51,841 bases of DNA from Planctomycetota bacterium (GCA_016872675.1 VGZG01000018.1:1-51841), one strand, 5' to 3'; shown: positions 26,091-34,757, counted from the first letter of the stretch. Notes: a model not told the origin generated them from the sequence alone. Numbers and translations are program-made.

Positions 26091-27334
26091 GGCGCCACCC
26101 AGCGCGCGCGCGGCCACGGTCCGAGGACCGCGCGCGGCACGCCGGCGAACGCGGCGGCGGCGACCGGCCCGAAGTGCCGGCTGTCGTGGCTGTCGAAGGC
26201 GCTGTCGCCGAGCAGGAACCAATGCCCAGCCGGCACATGCCGCGGCCAGCCGCCGGCCTGCCCGGGCATGCCGAGGATCGGGTCGCGCCAATGGTGCACG
26301 TCGCGGAAAACTTCGAAGTACGTCGCCTGCAGACGCGCGTCATCGCCGGCGACGCCGACCCACGCGAGCGCGCGCGGCCCTGGCGACAGCTGGCCGGGCT
26401 CGGGGTTCCAAGCCGCCTCGCGCGGCACGACGAGCATCGCCTCGCGGCGGCCATCGCAGATCAGGAACACGCGGTCGTCGAGCAGGCCGAATTCGACGAG
26501 ACCGCGCGGCGCCGGCAGGTCGAACTCGCGCAGCAGTTCGCCATCGCGCCACAGCGCCACCTTGTTGGCAGCCGGCTGCACGCGCCACGTCAGCGCTTCG
26601 TGGCGCGTCTCGAGCGTCAGCAGCAGATCCCCCTGCAGCGCCGCGAACGCCACCGCCATGCCGGCGTCGGCCACCGGCACGTCGGCGCCGACAGCACTGC
26701 GCGCGCCGTCGACCAGGACGCAGCCGGCATCGACGGGTCGCGCGGCGCCGACGCAGCCGTCGGGCAGCGGCGCGCCGTCGCGCTGTCGCCGCCCCGAACG
26801 CGCTTCGCGCCGCAGCTGCGCCTGCGCAGTCGCCAGCGAACCAAGCGATACAAGCGCCATGCCGCCGTCGGCGGCGCGCAGGTCGAGGCCGTCGCGCGCG
26901 GCTGCCGAGCCCGCGCTCGCCGCCCATGTCGCGCGCATGCCGCGCGCGGCGATCGGGTCCTTCTGCTCGCGCTGCAAGCGTTGCGCGTCGGGGCCGAGCC
27001 AGATGTCGCCTTGGCGCAGGTCGATCCAGCACGAGTCCCCGTCGTCGCCGCGCGCGGCGATGCGTTTGACCAACAGTTGACCGGGATCGCTTGGGTGCGC
27101 GACAACGGCGAGGTCGCGCCGGCGCAGCGCCGAGCCATCGGCAAGCTTGTCGACGTAGACGACGTCGCCGTCCTCGGCGTGGCCGTGCAGGACCGGCTCC
27201 ATGCTGCCGGTCGGCACGAGGTAGCGATCGCCGACGCGCAGGCGCAACGAGTGCACCGTCGCAATCGCCGCGAGCGCGACGAACAGCGCGTCGCGGGCGA
27301 GCGCGGCCAGGGGTTGCGGTCGGACGGCGTTCAT
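26087..27334 (-). CDS. lepB: Type I signal peptidase (S26) with a large insertion
   Basis: The 415-residue protein has one N-terminal membrane helix (about residues 10-28). The catalytic serine is Ser44 in PTGSMEP and the general-base lysine is Lys90 in LLVKRIAA. The conserved GDSAFDSHDSRHFGPV box lies close to the C-terminus. It cleaves signal peptides on the periplasmic side of the membrane. Between Lys90 and the GDS box lie about 270 residues, far more than in the core enzyme. They include a region that reads like a beta-sandwich (LLLTLETRHEALTWRVQ, ANKVALWRDGELLREFDLP), probably an inserted periplasmic domain. The start codon overlaps the aspartokinase stop (ATGA). Confidence 0.9.
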   Translation of the reverse strand: MNAVRPQPLAALARDALFVALAAIATVHSLRLRVGDRYLVPTGSMEPVLHGHAEDGDVVYVDKLADGSALRRRDLAVVAHPSDPGQLLVKRIAARGDDGDSCWIDLRQGDIWLGPDAQRLQREQKDPIAARGMRATWAASAGSAAARDGLDLRAADGGMALVSLGSLATAQAQLRREARSGRRQRDGAPLPDGCVGAARPVDAGCVLVDGARSAVGADVPVADAGMAVAFAALQGDLLLTLETRHEALTWRVQPAANKVALWRDGELLREFDLPAPRGLVEFGLLDDRVFLICDGRREAMLVVPREAAWNPEPGQLSPGPRALAWVGVAGDDARLQATYFEVFRDVHHWRDPILGMPGQAGGWPRHVPAGHWFLLGDSAFDSHDSRHFGPVAAAAFAGVPRAVLGPWPRARWVAP

Positions 27335-28497
27335 GCGGCGAAGAAACGCTGGTGCAGCAAGGCTACCGCAGCGCGCACGCGATCCGCGGGCACGGCGAAG
27401 GCGATCGCGTCGCCGGCGGGCAGCGCGTCCGCGGCGAGCGTCGGCACGCCGCCCTCGGCGAGCGACCGGGCAGCCGCGGCGACGCCGTCGGCAACGAGAA
27501 ACGAAGGCGCGCCGACGAGGCCGACGAGCGCGCCGCCGTGGGCCGCGGCGAGCGCGCGCAGCGTCGCCAAGCCATCGGTCGGCGCGACTGGATCGCCGGG
27601 CTCGACGTGGCCGATGGCCAGAGCGCCCTCGGGCGCTGGCGCGTCGGTGGCGATGCGCGTGCCGGGATCGTCCGGCGTGGCGACGCCGCGCACGACGATC
27701 GGCACGCCAGCCTGCGCGGCGAGCGCGAGCGCGTCGGGGTGCACGATGCGACTACCGCACGCCGCCAGCGCCAACGCGCACGCCGGCGTCAGCGCGCGCA
27801 GCCGCTGCGCCTGCGGCACGACGCGCGGATCGGCGGCGCAGACGCCGGCGACGTCCTTCCAGATCTGCAGTTCGGCGGCGCCGAGCGCCTGCGCGAACAG
27901 CGCGGCGGTGACGTCGCTGCCGTTGCGACCCAGGGTGGTGACGAAGCCGCGCGCGTCGCGCCCGACGAAGCCTTCGACCACCGGCACGCCAGCGGCCGCC
28001 GCGACCGCCGCGCGCATGCGCGTCGCGTCGGCGCGCGGATTCGCGGCGCCGAAGCGATCGTCGGTGACAACTCCCGCTTGCCCCGCGTCGAGCGCCTGCG
28101 CTGGCGTGCCGGCCGCGCGCAGCGCTGCCGCGACGAGGCGCGCACTGGCACGTTCGCCGTGGGCGACGAACTCGTCGCGCAATCGCGGCGTCACGGCCCC
28201 GACGAGCCGCAGGCCGCGCGCGAGGTCAGCGAGCCCGACGAAGACGTCATCGACGGTCGCCGGCGGCAGCCCGAGACCACGCGCAACCGCGCGATGGTGG
28301 GCGACGAGCGGGCCGATCGCCTGATCGCCGGCGCCGGCCGCAGCGGTGGCGGCGGCCAGCAGCGCGTCGGTGGCGCCGGCAAGCGCCGAGACCACGACGA
28401 CGGGGCCGGAAGCCTGGACAGCCTGCACGAGCGCGACGACGCGCCGGATGCCGGACGCGTCGGCGACCGCCGCGCCACCGAACTTCATCACGATCAC
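27331..28497 (-). CDS. lysC: Aspartate kinase
   Basis: The 388-residue protein matches aspartokinase. The N-terminal phosphate-binding MKFGGAAVAD, the strand-rich PVVVVSALAGATDALL and TTLGRNGSDVTAAL, and the WKDVAGVCAADPRVVPQA substrate loop are all diagnostic. The C-terminal region of about 100 residues appears to be a reduced regulatory (ACT-like) domain. The enzyme phosphorylates aspartate for lysine, threonine, methionine and diaminopimelate synthesis. Start is GTG 28497 or ATG 28488, three codons apart. It is the first gene of an operon continuing into lepB, the CPBP gene and the CBM9 gene, an odd combination of amino-acid and export functions. Confidence 0.85.
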   Translation of the reverse strand: MIVMKFGGAAVADASGIRRVVALVQAVQASGPVVVVSALAGATDALLAAATAAAGAGDQAIGPLVAHHRAVARGLGLPPATVDDVFVGLADLARGLRLVGAVTPRLRDEFVAHGERASARLVAAALRAAGTPAQALDAGQAGVVTDDRFGAANPRADATRMRAAVAAAAGVPVVEGFVGRDARGFVTTLGRNGSDVTAALFAQALGAAELQIWKDVAGVCAADPRVVPQAQRLRALTPACALALAACGSRIVHPDALALAAQAGVPIVVRGVATPDDPGTRIATDAPAPEGALAIGHVEPGDPVAPTDGLATLRALAAAHGGALVGLVGAPSFLVADGVAAAARSLAEGGVPTLAADALPAGDAIAFAVPADRVRAAVALLHQRFFAA

Positions 28498-28570
28498 CGC
28501 CGGATCATGCAGGCGGGCCGCAATCGCCGGAAGGCGGCGGCGCGGCATCTTCGCGGCGGCTTCGGTGTGG

Positions 28571-28578
28571 CATAGTGT
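28571..28578 (+). promoter_or_regulatory. -10-like element CATAGTGT of the LeuA-family gene
   Basis: Either CATAGT (ending 10 nt before ATG 28587) or TAGTGT (ending 8 nt before) fits the short-spacing pattern. The remaining leader is C-rich with no Shine-Dalgarno sequence. Confidence 0.4.
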
Positions 28579-28586
28579 CGCCCCCC

Positions 28587-29807
28587 ATGAACCGCATCGC
28601 GGACCTCATCCACGACTGGAACCTGACCGGCGGCGCGTTCCACCCGACCCGCCCGCTGCAGTTCGACGACGAGACGCTGCGCGACGGTCTGCAGTCGCCC
28701 GCCGTCAGCGACCCATCGCTCGAGCAGAAGATCGACCTGCTCGATCGCATGGATCGGCTCGGCATCCACACCGCCAACCTCGGCCTGCCGGGCGCTGGCG
28801 GCCGGCCGCGCGAAGACATCCTCAAGCTCGCCCAGCACATCGCGAAGAGCCGCCTGCGCATCGGCGCCAACGTCGCCTGCCGCACGGTGGTCAGCGACAT
28901 CGAGCCGGTCGTCGAGATGACGCAGAGGGCAGGCATCCCGATCGAGGTCTGCGCGTTCATCGGCAGCAGCTACATCCGCCAGTACGCCGAGGACTGGACC
29001 GTCGAACGCATGCTGCAGAACACGCGCGACGCGCTGACGTTCGCGCAGAAGCACCAACTGCCGGTGATGTACGTCACCGAGGACACCACGCGCGCGCGAC
29101 CGGAGACGGTCAAGGCGCTGTACAGCACGGCGATCGAACTCGGCGCTCGCCGACTATGCGTCTGCGACACCGTCGGCCATGCCACGCCGCAGGGCACGCG
29201 CGCGGTGGTGCGCTTCGTGCGCGAGCTCGCCGACCAGCACGACAAGACCCTGGGCGTCGACTGGCACGGCCACCGCGACCGCGACCTCGGCATCGCCAAC
29301 TGCCTCGCCGCGATCGAAGCCGGCGCCGACCGCATCCACGGCACCGCGCTCGGCGTCGGCGAGCGCGCCGGCAACGCGCCGATGGACCTGCTGTTGGTCA
29401 ATTGCCGCCTGCACGGCTGGATCGACAACGACCTGTCGACGCTGCCGCAGTACGTCGCCGCCGCCGCCAAGGCGCTCCAGGTCGACATCCCGCACAACTA
29501 CCCCGTGCTCGGCAAGGACGCGTTCGAGACCGGCACCGGCGTGCACGCCGCCGCCGTCATCAAGGCGTTCAAGAAGGGCGATGTCGAGCTCGCCGACGCG
29601 GTCTATTCAGGCGTGCCGGCCGGCATGGTCGGGCTGCAGCAGCTGATCGCGGTCGGCCCGATGGCCGGCAAATCGAACGCGGCATTCGTCCTCGAGCGTC
29701 TCGGAATCGAACCAACCGAGGAGCGCGTCCAACGCGTCCTTGCCGCCGGCAAGTCGAGCAAGCGCCTGCTGACGGACGCCGAGGTCCGCCACGCCGCCGG
29801 CGGCTGA
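28587..29807 (+). CDS. LeuA-family acyl-transferase (isopropylmalate/homocitrate synthase-like)
   Basis: The 406-residue protein is a DRE-TIM metallolyase. The metal and acyl-CoA site is FDDETLRDGLQSP (about residues 26-38), the HxH metal pair lies in VDWHGHRDRDLG, and the conserved helix GADRIHGTALGVGERAGNAP matches isopropylmalate synthase. It lacks the C-terminal LeuA allosteric domain. The DGLQ variant of the active-site motif differs from the usual DGEQ of isopropylmalate synthase and resembles HMG-CoA-lyase-like members. The product (isopropylmalate, citramalate, homocitrate or another) cannot be settled from sequence. It diverges from aspartokinase, so an amino-acid role is likely. An in-frame GTG four codons upstream (28575) overlaps the promoter element. 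Confidence 0.82.
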   Translation: MNRIADLIHDWNLTGGAFHPTRPLQFDDETLRDGLQSPAVSDPSLEQKIDLLDRMDRLGIHTANLGLPGAGGRPREDILKLAQHIAKSRLRIGANVACRTVVSDIEPVVEMTQRAGIPIEVCAFIGSSYIRQYAEDWTVERMLQNTRDALTFAQKHQLPVMYVTEDTTRARPETVKALYSTAIELGARRLCVCDTVGHATPQGTRAVVRFVRELADQHDKTLGVDWHGHRDRDLGIANCLAAIEAGADRIHGTALGVGERAGNAPMDLLLVNCRLHGWIDNDLSTLPQYVAAAAKALQVDIPHNYPVLGKDAFETGTGVHAAAVIKAFKKGDVELADAVYSGVPAGMVGLQQLIAVGPMAGKSNAAFVLERLGIEPTEERVQRVLAAGKSSKRLLTDAEVRHAAGG

Positions 29808-29853
29808 GCCCAGCCAGCCCATCAAGTCCGGCGGCGCCGAAGCCGATCCCGAT

Positions 29854-29860
29854 GGTGGAG
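29854..29860 (+). promoter_or_regulatory. Ribosome binding site inside a small hairpin
   Basis: GGTGGAG precedes ATG 29871 by 10 nt. ATGGTGG (29852-29858) can pair with CCACCAT (29866-29872), a 7-bp stem that would bury the Shine-Dalgarno sequence and part of the start codon, so translation may depend on ribosomes arriving from the upstream gene. Confidence 0.35.
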
Positions 29861-29870
29861 CACCACCACC

Positions 29871-30233
29871 ATGGACCCGGTCTTGGACATGCGCGTCGTC
29901 GAGGAGCTGATGTCGTTCGCCGACGACGGCGACCCGGAGCTGGTGCTGGACCTGATCCAGATGTTCCTCGATGACGGCCCCGCCAAGGTCCAGGCGGTCG
30001 TGCAGGGCGTCGCCGAGGGCGACTTCGAGCGCGCCGAGCGCGCCGCCCACTCGCTCAAGGGCTCGTCCGGCAACCTCGGCGCCAAGCTGCTGTCCCTGGT
30101 CTGCGAAGAGCTGCAGAACGCCACCCGCTACCGCCGGGCGGACGACTCCCGCCGGCTGGCTCCGCTGCTGCAGCAGCAGTACGCAGCCGCCGAGACCGAA
30201 CTGCGCCGGGTGCTCGCCGCGTACCAGGGCTGA
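29871..30233 (+). CDS. Stand-alone histidine phosphotransfer (Hpt) protein
   Basis: The 120-residue helical protein is a single Hpt domain with phosphorylatable His60 in AERAAHSLKGSSGNLGA, the diagnostic HSLKGSS motif. An acidic N-terminal helix and two further helices complete the four-helix bundle. Such proteins carry phosphate between response-regulator domains in multistep phosphorelays. No histidine kinase or response regulator is nearby, so its partners are encoded elsewhere. It follows the LeuA-family gene on the same strand by 63 bp. Confidence 0.9.
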   Translation: MDPVLDMRVVEELMSFADDGDPELVLDLIQMFLDDGPAKVQAVVQGVAEGDFERAERAAHSLKGSSGNLGAKLLSLVCEELQNATRYRRADDSRRLAPLLQQQYAAAETELRRVLAAYQG

Positions 30234-30383
30234 GCCAGGCGCCCGGCCGGTACGCGAGGTGGCCATCGCATCGGGGGCAGGCATCCGGCCGGGAGCGATA
30301 CCCCGCGGGTGGCCCGCCGAGCCAGCCGATTGCGTGCCGGCGGCTACCCCAGCGCACCGGCGGCGGGGCGGTTCCGGCGCGGC

Positions 30384-30686
30384 TCAGGCCGTCGCGTCGA
30401 GCGCCTTGGCGGCAGCCGTCTTGGCCGACTTGGCGGCCTTGTCGCCCGCGCCTGGACGGGCGAGCGCAAGTGGCTTCACCTTGGCGCCCGCCGGCGCCTC
30501 GGCCGCATGGATGTTGACCACCGCCATCGGCGCCTCGGCCGGCTCCCAGTTGGCCGCCTGGCCGCGGTAGACGCAGCGGTGGCACTTGTGGAAGAAGGTC
30601 CGCTGGCGGGCCATGCAGACGTCGACGCCGATCTGGTGCGTGATCAGCGGGGAGGCAGCGCCTTCGACGGACGGGCAGGTACGCAT
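30384..30686 (-). CDS. Small Cys-containing protein, putative zinc ribbon
   Basis: The 100-residue protein begins MRTCPSVEGAASPLITHQIG and contains CMARQRTFFHKCHRCVYRG. Cysteines at positions 4, 24, 37 and 40, with CHRC as the last pair, could bind zinc. The second half is low-complexity Ala/Lys/Pro with a tail KSAKTAAAKALDATA that may be disordered. I recognise no family. The N-terminal 50 residues look like conserved compact sequence and the codon use matches real genes here. It lies convergent with the Hpt gene and upstream, on the same strand, is the TIM-barrel gene. Confidence 0.6.
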   Translation of the reverse strand: MRTCPSVEGAASPLITHQIGVDVCMARQRTFFHKCHRCVYRGQAANWEPAEAPMAVVNIHAAEAPAGAKVKPLALARPGAGDKAAKSAKTAAAKALDATA

Positions 30687-30757
30687 GCGCGATGGGCCGA
30701 CCCCCGGTTGGCGTCGGCGGCAACGGGCGAAAGCGTAGGCCGCCGGCGCGCCGCAGG

Positions 30758-31591
30758 TCAACGATCGGATGCCGGCTGGCAGTGCCGAAAAATGTCGCGG
30801 CAGGTGGCGACGGCGACCGGCGCGCAGTGGCTCGAACGCGACAACTCAAAACAGACGGGTCCGGCGTAACCAACTGTTTTTAGCGAAGTTAGGATAGACG
30901 CAAAGTCGACGTCGCCAGTGCCGGGCAGGCGGTGTTCGTGTTCGCCGCGACGCATGTCTTCGAGGTGGACCTGCCGCAAGTGCGGGCCGACCGACGCGAT
31001 CACATGCGCCGGCTCCCCCTCCCACACGACGTACAGATGGCCGACGTCGAGCGTCAGGCCGGGGGCGTCCGACCCGAGGTCGGCCCGCAGCGCCCGCCAG
31101 CCGGCGACGGTATCGACCGCCATCCCCGGCTCGGGTTCGAACGACGGCTCCAGGCCCTCGGCCCGGACCAAGGCGGCGGCGCGGCGGACGCCCTCGCGCA
31201 GGCGGTCCGGACTGCCGCCGTCCGGACGGTGGTCGATCCCGGCCCAGAACGACAGCACCTTGGCCCCCAGTTGGGCCCCCATCGCCGCCGTCCGCCGCAG
31301 GTACTCGAACCGGCGCGCGCGGGCGGCCGGGTCGGGGGTCATCAGCGTCGGCTCGTGTTTGTGCCGTGGGTCGAGCAGGAAGCGGGCGCCGGTCTCCATG
31401 ACCGGCTGCAGGCCAAGTTCGGCGAGCTGCCGGGCGGCGGCGGCGAGGTCGCGGTCGGTCGTGGTCGCCGGGTCGAGGTGGCAGGTGTCCGGCGTGATCG
31501 CGACGGCCTCGTAGCCGTGCTCGGCCAGGAGCTGCAGCGCCTCGCCGAAGCGATGGTTCTGCAGGCCGTTGGTCTGGTAGCCGAGCCGCAT
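30758..31591 (-). CDS. Sugar phosphate isomerase/epimerase-like TIM-barrel protein
   Basis: The 277-residue protein is an AP-endonuclease-2-like TIM barrel: LGYQTNGLQNHRFGEALQLL at the N-terminus, EPSFEPEPGMAVDTVAGW, LTLDVGHLYVVW, VHLEDMRRGEHEHRLPGTGDVDF and YAGPVCFELSR. The Glu, Asp, His and Glu residues in these segments are the usual metal ligands of xylose-isomerase-like epimerases. The substrate is likely a sugar or sugar acid but is unknown. ATG 31591 lies 8 nt after the stop of the upstream one-helix protein, so both are co-transcribed. Confidence 0.82.
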   Translation of the reverse strand: MRLGYQTNGLQNHRFGEALQLLAEHGYEAVAITPDTCHLDPATTTDRDLAAAARQLAELGLQPVMETGARFLLDPRHKHEPTLMTPDPAARARRFEYLRRTAAMGAQLGAKVLSFWAGIDHRPDGGSPDRLREGVRRAAALVRAEGLEPSFEPEPGMAVDTVAGWRALRADLGSDAPGLTLDVGHLYVVWEGEPAHVIASVGPHLRQVHLEDMRRGEHEHRLPGTGDVDFASILTSLKTVGYAGPVCFELSRSSHCAPVAVATCRDIFRHCQPASDR

Positions 31592-31599
31592 CGCCGCCG

Positions 31600-32160
31600 T
31601 CAGCGCGTGCCGCCGCCCTTGCGGATGCGGTTTTCGAGGTTGAGCAGATCGGTATAGAGCTTGCCGAGATCGACGTACTCGCCGGGCATCGTCCAGCCCT
31701 CGAGCTCGGCCTCCTCGAGCCACGCCCAGTTGGTCGCGGTCATCGCCTTGATGGCCTCGCACTTGTCGCTGGCCGCCGACTGCTTCTGCCGCGCCAGTTC
31801 GTTGTTGCCGGCGGTGCGCGCCTGCACGCCTTCGTTGCTGAGCGTCTTGGCCTCGGCCAGCAGGTCGCGCGCATTTTGCGCCATGTCGGCGGCCAGGGCC
31901 GGCGCCGGCCTGGTCGGCGCCTTGCCCTGCTTGCCAGCCGGCGCGGGCGTCGCGACGGTCGGCGCAGCGGCCGGCTTGGTCGTCGACGACGCGGCGCCGC
32001 CATCGCCGTCCTTGTTGCCGCCGCCCATCAGCACGACGAGCGCGATCACGACGACGAGGCCGACGCCGCCGAGCAGCAGCACCATGTTTGAGGAGTTGGA
32101 GCCAGACGACGGCGCTGGGCGAGCGCTGCGGCCGGAGCGAGACGAGGGACGCGATGCCAT
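31600..32160 (-). CDS. Single-pass membrane protein with helical periplasmic domain
   Basis: The 186-residue protein has a Ser/Arg-rich N-terminus (residues 1-24), one hydrophobic helix (about 26-46), a Pro/Ala/Thr-rich linker, and a helical domain from about residue 90. That domain contains ARDLLAEAKTLSNEGVQA and a repeated pattern of charged residues suggestive of a short coiled coil. It ends in a basic segment RIRKGGGTR. I recognise no family. It leads a two-gene unit with the TIM-barrel gene and is divergent from the SGNH hydrolase gene, 80 bp away. Confidence 0.65.
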   Translation of the reverse strand: MASRPSSRSGRSARPAPSSGSNSSNMVLLLGGVGLVVVIALVVLMGGGNKDGDGGAASSTTKPAAAPTVATPAPAGKQGKAPTRPAPALAADMAQNARDLLAEAKTLSNEGVQARTAGNNELARQKQSAASDKCEAIKAMTATNWAWLEEAELEGWTMPGEYVDLGKLYTDLLNLENRIRKGGGTR

Positions 32161-32225
32161 GGGTGGCGAGCGTTCTATCCGCGCGCCCGCAGGACGGGTA
32201 GCGGACGGACGCCGCAGCGATGTCG

Positions 32226-32231
32226 TACGCT
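32226..32231 (+). promoter_or_regulatory. -10-like hexamer TACGCT of the SGNH gene
   Basis: TACGCT ends 9 nt before ATG 32241 and would lie inside the gene if the upstream ATG 32220 were used. It is identical to the hexamer before kdsD and supports the downstream start. Confidence 0.4.
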
Positions 32232-32240
32232 GCGGTGGTC

Positions 32241-33350
32241 ATGCCTCGTCCGGCACCTAGCCTCCGCGCCAAGCTCACGCTCGCCGCCATCGCCGCGCTG
32301 CTCGCCGCCGGGCTCGGCGCCGTCGCGTGGCGGTTCCTGCGCCCGACCGGCGTCGAGGTGACCGCGAGCGGCGAGGGCGCCGCCGAGACGTCGTGGCGCG
32401 GGCAGGAGGCCTTCGTTGTCGATCTGGTCGCCGGCCTGCGGCCACGGCGGTCGTCGACGATCGCGCACCCGATGACCGGGCTCGACCTCAGCGACCCGCA
32501 GCAGATCGAGAAGCGCCGCGACGCCCACGCCTTCCTGCGCGCGACCGAGCTGCCGACGCCGCTCGACCGCCCGACCGCGTTGTTCGTCGGCGACAGCCAC
32601 CTCGACGGCGTGGTGTCGACGGCCGACAACGCCACGACGCTGCTCGAGCGCGACAGCGAAGCCGCCGGCGCGCCGTGCTACTGCCTCAACGCCGGCTGCG
32701 GCCTCTACAGCCTGTGGCAGAGCGTGCTGCGCGCGCGCGACCTGCTGCCGCAGTGGCGGCCTCGCGCCGTCGTCGTCGTGGTGTTTCTAGGCAACGACTT
32801 CCTCGACCTCGACGACCCCACGGTGCCGCACCTCGACGACGCGCTACAGGAGCGGCCCGGCGACGAGCGCGCGGCGAAGGGCGGCGCGGCCGAGCGCCAG
32901 CGCGCGATCGGCCTGCAAGCGCCCCACGAGCAGTTGTTCTGGCAGGGGCTCAACCAAGCGGAGTGGTTGCGGCGCGATCCGACGCGGCACGACGCATGGC
33001 TGCGCAAGGCGGGCCATGCGGTTGCCGCGATGGAGGCCGCGGCGGCGGCGCACGGCGCGCGCGTGCTGTGGACGCTGCTGCCGTCGTTCGACCTCGTGTT
33101 CCCCGAGCACGCCGGCAACCTCAGCGCCGGCGCGAAGGCAGCGATCGCCGACGGCGGCCAGCGCCGCTTGCGCGACGACTTCGCAGCGCTGCTCGCCGCG
33201 CGCGGCGCGACCGTCATCGACGTCGCGCTGGCGTTCGCCGCCGACGGCGCGCTCGACCTCTACGCGCTCGACTTCCACGTCTATCGCAAAGGCCACCGCC
33301 TGCTGGCCGGAGCGCTGCGGCAGCCGCTGGCCGCCGCGCTGGCGCGCTGA
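32241..33350 (+). CDS. Membrane-anchored SGNH/GDSL-like hydrolase
   Basis: The 369-residue protein has a basic N-terminus and one hydrophobic segment (about residues 10-33) that is a signal anchor. The SGNH blocks follow in order: FVGDSHLDG (nucleophile Ser), LNAGCGLYS (block II Gly), VVVVFLGNDFLD (block III Asn), and a C-terminal ALDFHVYRKGH with the Asp and His. Such proteins remove or transfer acyl groups on sugars or lipids outside the cytoplasm, and some belong to the AlgX/AlgJ type. Start at ATG 32241 is preferred to ATG 32220 on promoter spacing and because it puts the anchor close to the N-terminus. It stands alone. Confidence 0.75.
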   Translation: MPRPAPSLRAKLTLAAIAALLAAGLGAVAWRFLRPTGVEVTASGEGAAETSWRGQEAFVVDLVAGLRPRRSSTIAHPMTGLDLSDPQQIEKRRDAHAFLRATELPTPLDRPTALFVGDSHLDGVVSTADNATTLLERDSEAAGAPCYCLNAGCGLYSLWQSVLRARDLLPQWRPRAVVVVVFLGNDFLDLDDPTVPHLDDALQERPGDERAAKGGAAERQRAIGLQAPHEQLFWQGLNQAEWLRRDPTRHDAWLRKAGHAVAAMEAAAAAHGARVLWTLLPSFDLVFPEHAGNLSAGAKAAIADGGQRRLRDDFAALLAARGATVIDVALAFAADGALDLYALDFHVYRKGHRLLAGALRQPLAAALAR

Positions 33351-33446
33351 GATACCGAGAGTCGGTCCATCCACGAGCCATCTGGAAGCCGCTGGTGAGC
33401 GCGTTCGCGGCGACGCAGGGCCGTTCCGGCGGATGCGCCGCAGCGA

Positions 33447-34757
33447 TCAGGCGTCGCGCTGCAGCACGGCGACGTAGCCGCCGTCGTGCGTGCCGGCCAG
33501 AGGCAGGGTGGTTGCTTCGGACCGCAGCGTCGCGCGCGGCGCCTGCGGGTCGGCGAGGACGGCGCGCACGACGTCGCCGTTCTCCTCGCCGTCGATCGAA
33601 CAGGTCGAGTACACGACCGTGCCGCCGGGCCGGCAGAGCCCGAGCGCCTGTCGCAACAGTGGCCGCTGCAGCGCCGCCATCTGCGCGAACGTCTCGGGTT
33701 GCAGGCGATCGCGCGCTTCGACGCGCCGGCCGAGCACGCCGCTGTTGGAGCAAGGCACGTCGGCGAGCACGGCGGCGACGCCCGTCGGCAGTTCGGCCGG
33801 TGACGCGACGATACGCACGACGTCGCCAAGGCGCAGGCGCGCGACGTTGTCGGCAATTTGCGCGCGCCGAGCGGGCGCGACGTCGAACGCGGCGACCGCG
33901 CCGCCGGGCCGCACGCGCTCGGCGAGCCGCGCGGTCTTGCTGCCCGGCGCCGCGCACAGGTCGACGACGTCGTCGCCGGGGCCGCACGGCACGGCCTCGG
34001 CGGCGGCAAGGGCGGTTGGATCCTGCGCCAGGAAGTCGCCGCGCCGGAACGCCGCCGTCGCGAACGGCGACTCGCCGCCGCTCCAGCGCCACGACAGCGG
34101 ATGCGCGGTCGGCTGCAACTCAACGCCAGCAGCATCCAGCTCGGCGCGCAACGCCGCTCCATCTGCCGCCGCAGCGAAGCGCAGGAAGACGTCCGCCGCC
34201 GCGCTCGCCGCCTCGGCGACCGCGCGCGCGCCAGCCAACCCATGCTCGGCGGCGACGCGGCGCAGCAACCAGTCGGGCAGCGAGTGCACGATCGAGAGTC
34301 GCGCCAGTTCGTCGGCGGGCAGGGGCGCCGGCAGCACGGCGCAGCGATCGGGTCCGAGCGGCAGTTCGCGCAGCGGATCGGTCGCGGGCCGGTCGGCGAT
34401 CGCGGCGGCGACGCGGCGCAGCACGGCGTTGGCGAAGCCGCGGTTGCCGCGCGCCAGCCCGACCGTCTCGTGCACGGCCGCGTGCGCCGGCATGCCGCGC
34501 ACGAACAGCAGCTGGTGCGCGCCCAGGCGCAGCGTGTCGAGCAACCGCGGGTCCTTCGGCAGGCCGCGTTGGCACAGCGCCGCCAGCACGTGGTCGAGCA
34601 AGCGACGCCGGCGCGCGACGCCGTGCGCCAACTCGAACGCAAACGCCTGGTCGCGCGGCGACAGGCCGGAGTCGACGAGCCCCTCGCGCAGCCGGTCGAC
34701 CCGGCCGCGCGACAATTCGACGAGCGCGTGCAGGGCGACGGCGCGGGCGGTGGCCAT
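33447..34757 (-). CDS. rsmB: 16S rRNA (cytosine-C5)-methyltransferase RsmB
   Basis: The 436-residue protein matches RsmB (Sun/Fmu). An N-terminal NusB-like helical domain (residues 1-140) starts TARAVALHALVELSRGRVDRL. A Rossmann methyltransferase follows with the SAM motif VDLCAAPGSKTARLAE, motif IV DVPCSNSGVLGRR, and the catalytic cysteine in VVYSTCSIDGEENGDVV. It makes m5C967 in 16S rRNA. It starts 14 nt after the fmt stop, which is the classic fmt-rsmB pairing. A GGGGAG sits unusually close (2 nt) to the start, so coupling from fmt is probably important. Confidence 0.93.
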   Translation of the reverse strand: MATARAVALHALVELSRGRVDRLREGLVDSGLSPRDQAFAFELAHGVARRRRLLDHVLAALCQRGLPKDPRLLDTLRLGAHQLLFVRGMPAHAAVHETVGLARGNRGFANAVLRRVAAAIADRPATDPLRELPLGPDRCAVLPAPLPADELARLSIVHSLPDWLLRRVAAEHGLAGARAVAEAASAAADVFLRFAAAADGAALRAELDAAGVELQPTAHPLSWRWSGGESPFATAAFRRGDFLAQDPTALAAAEAVPCGPGDDVVDLCAAPGSKTARLAERVRPGGAVAAFDVAPARRAQIADNVARLRLGDVVRIVASPAELPTGVAAVLADVPCSNSGVLGRRVEARDRLQPETFAQMAALQRPLLRQALGLCRPGGTVVYSTCSIDGEENGDVVRAVLADPQAPRATLRSEATTLPLAGTHDGGYVAVLQRDA

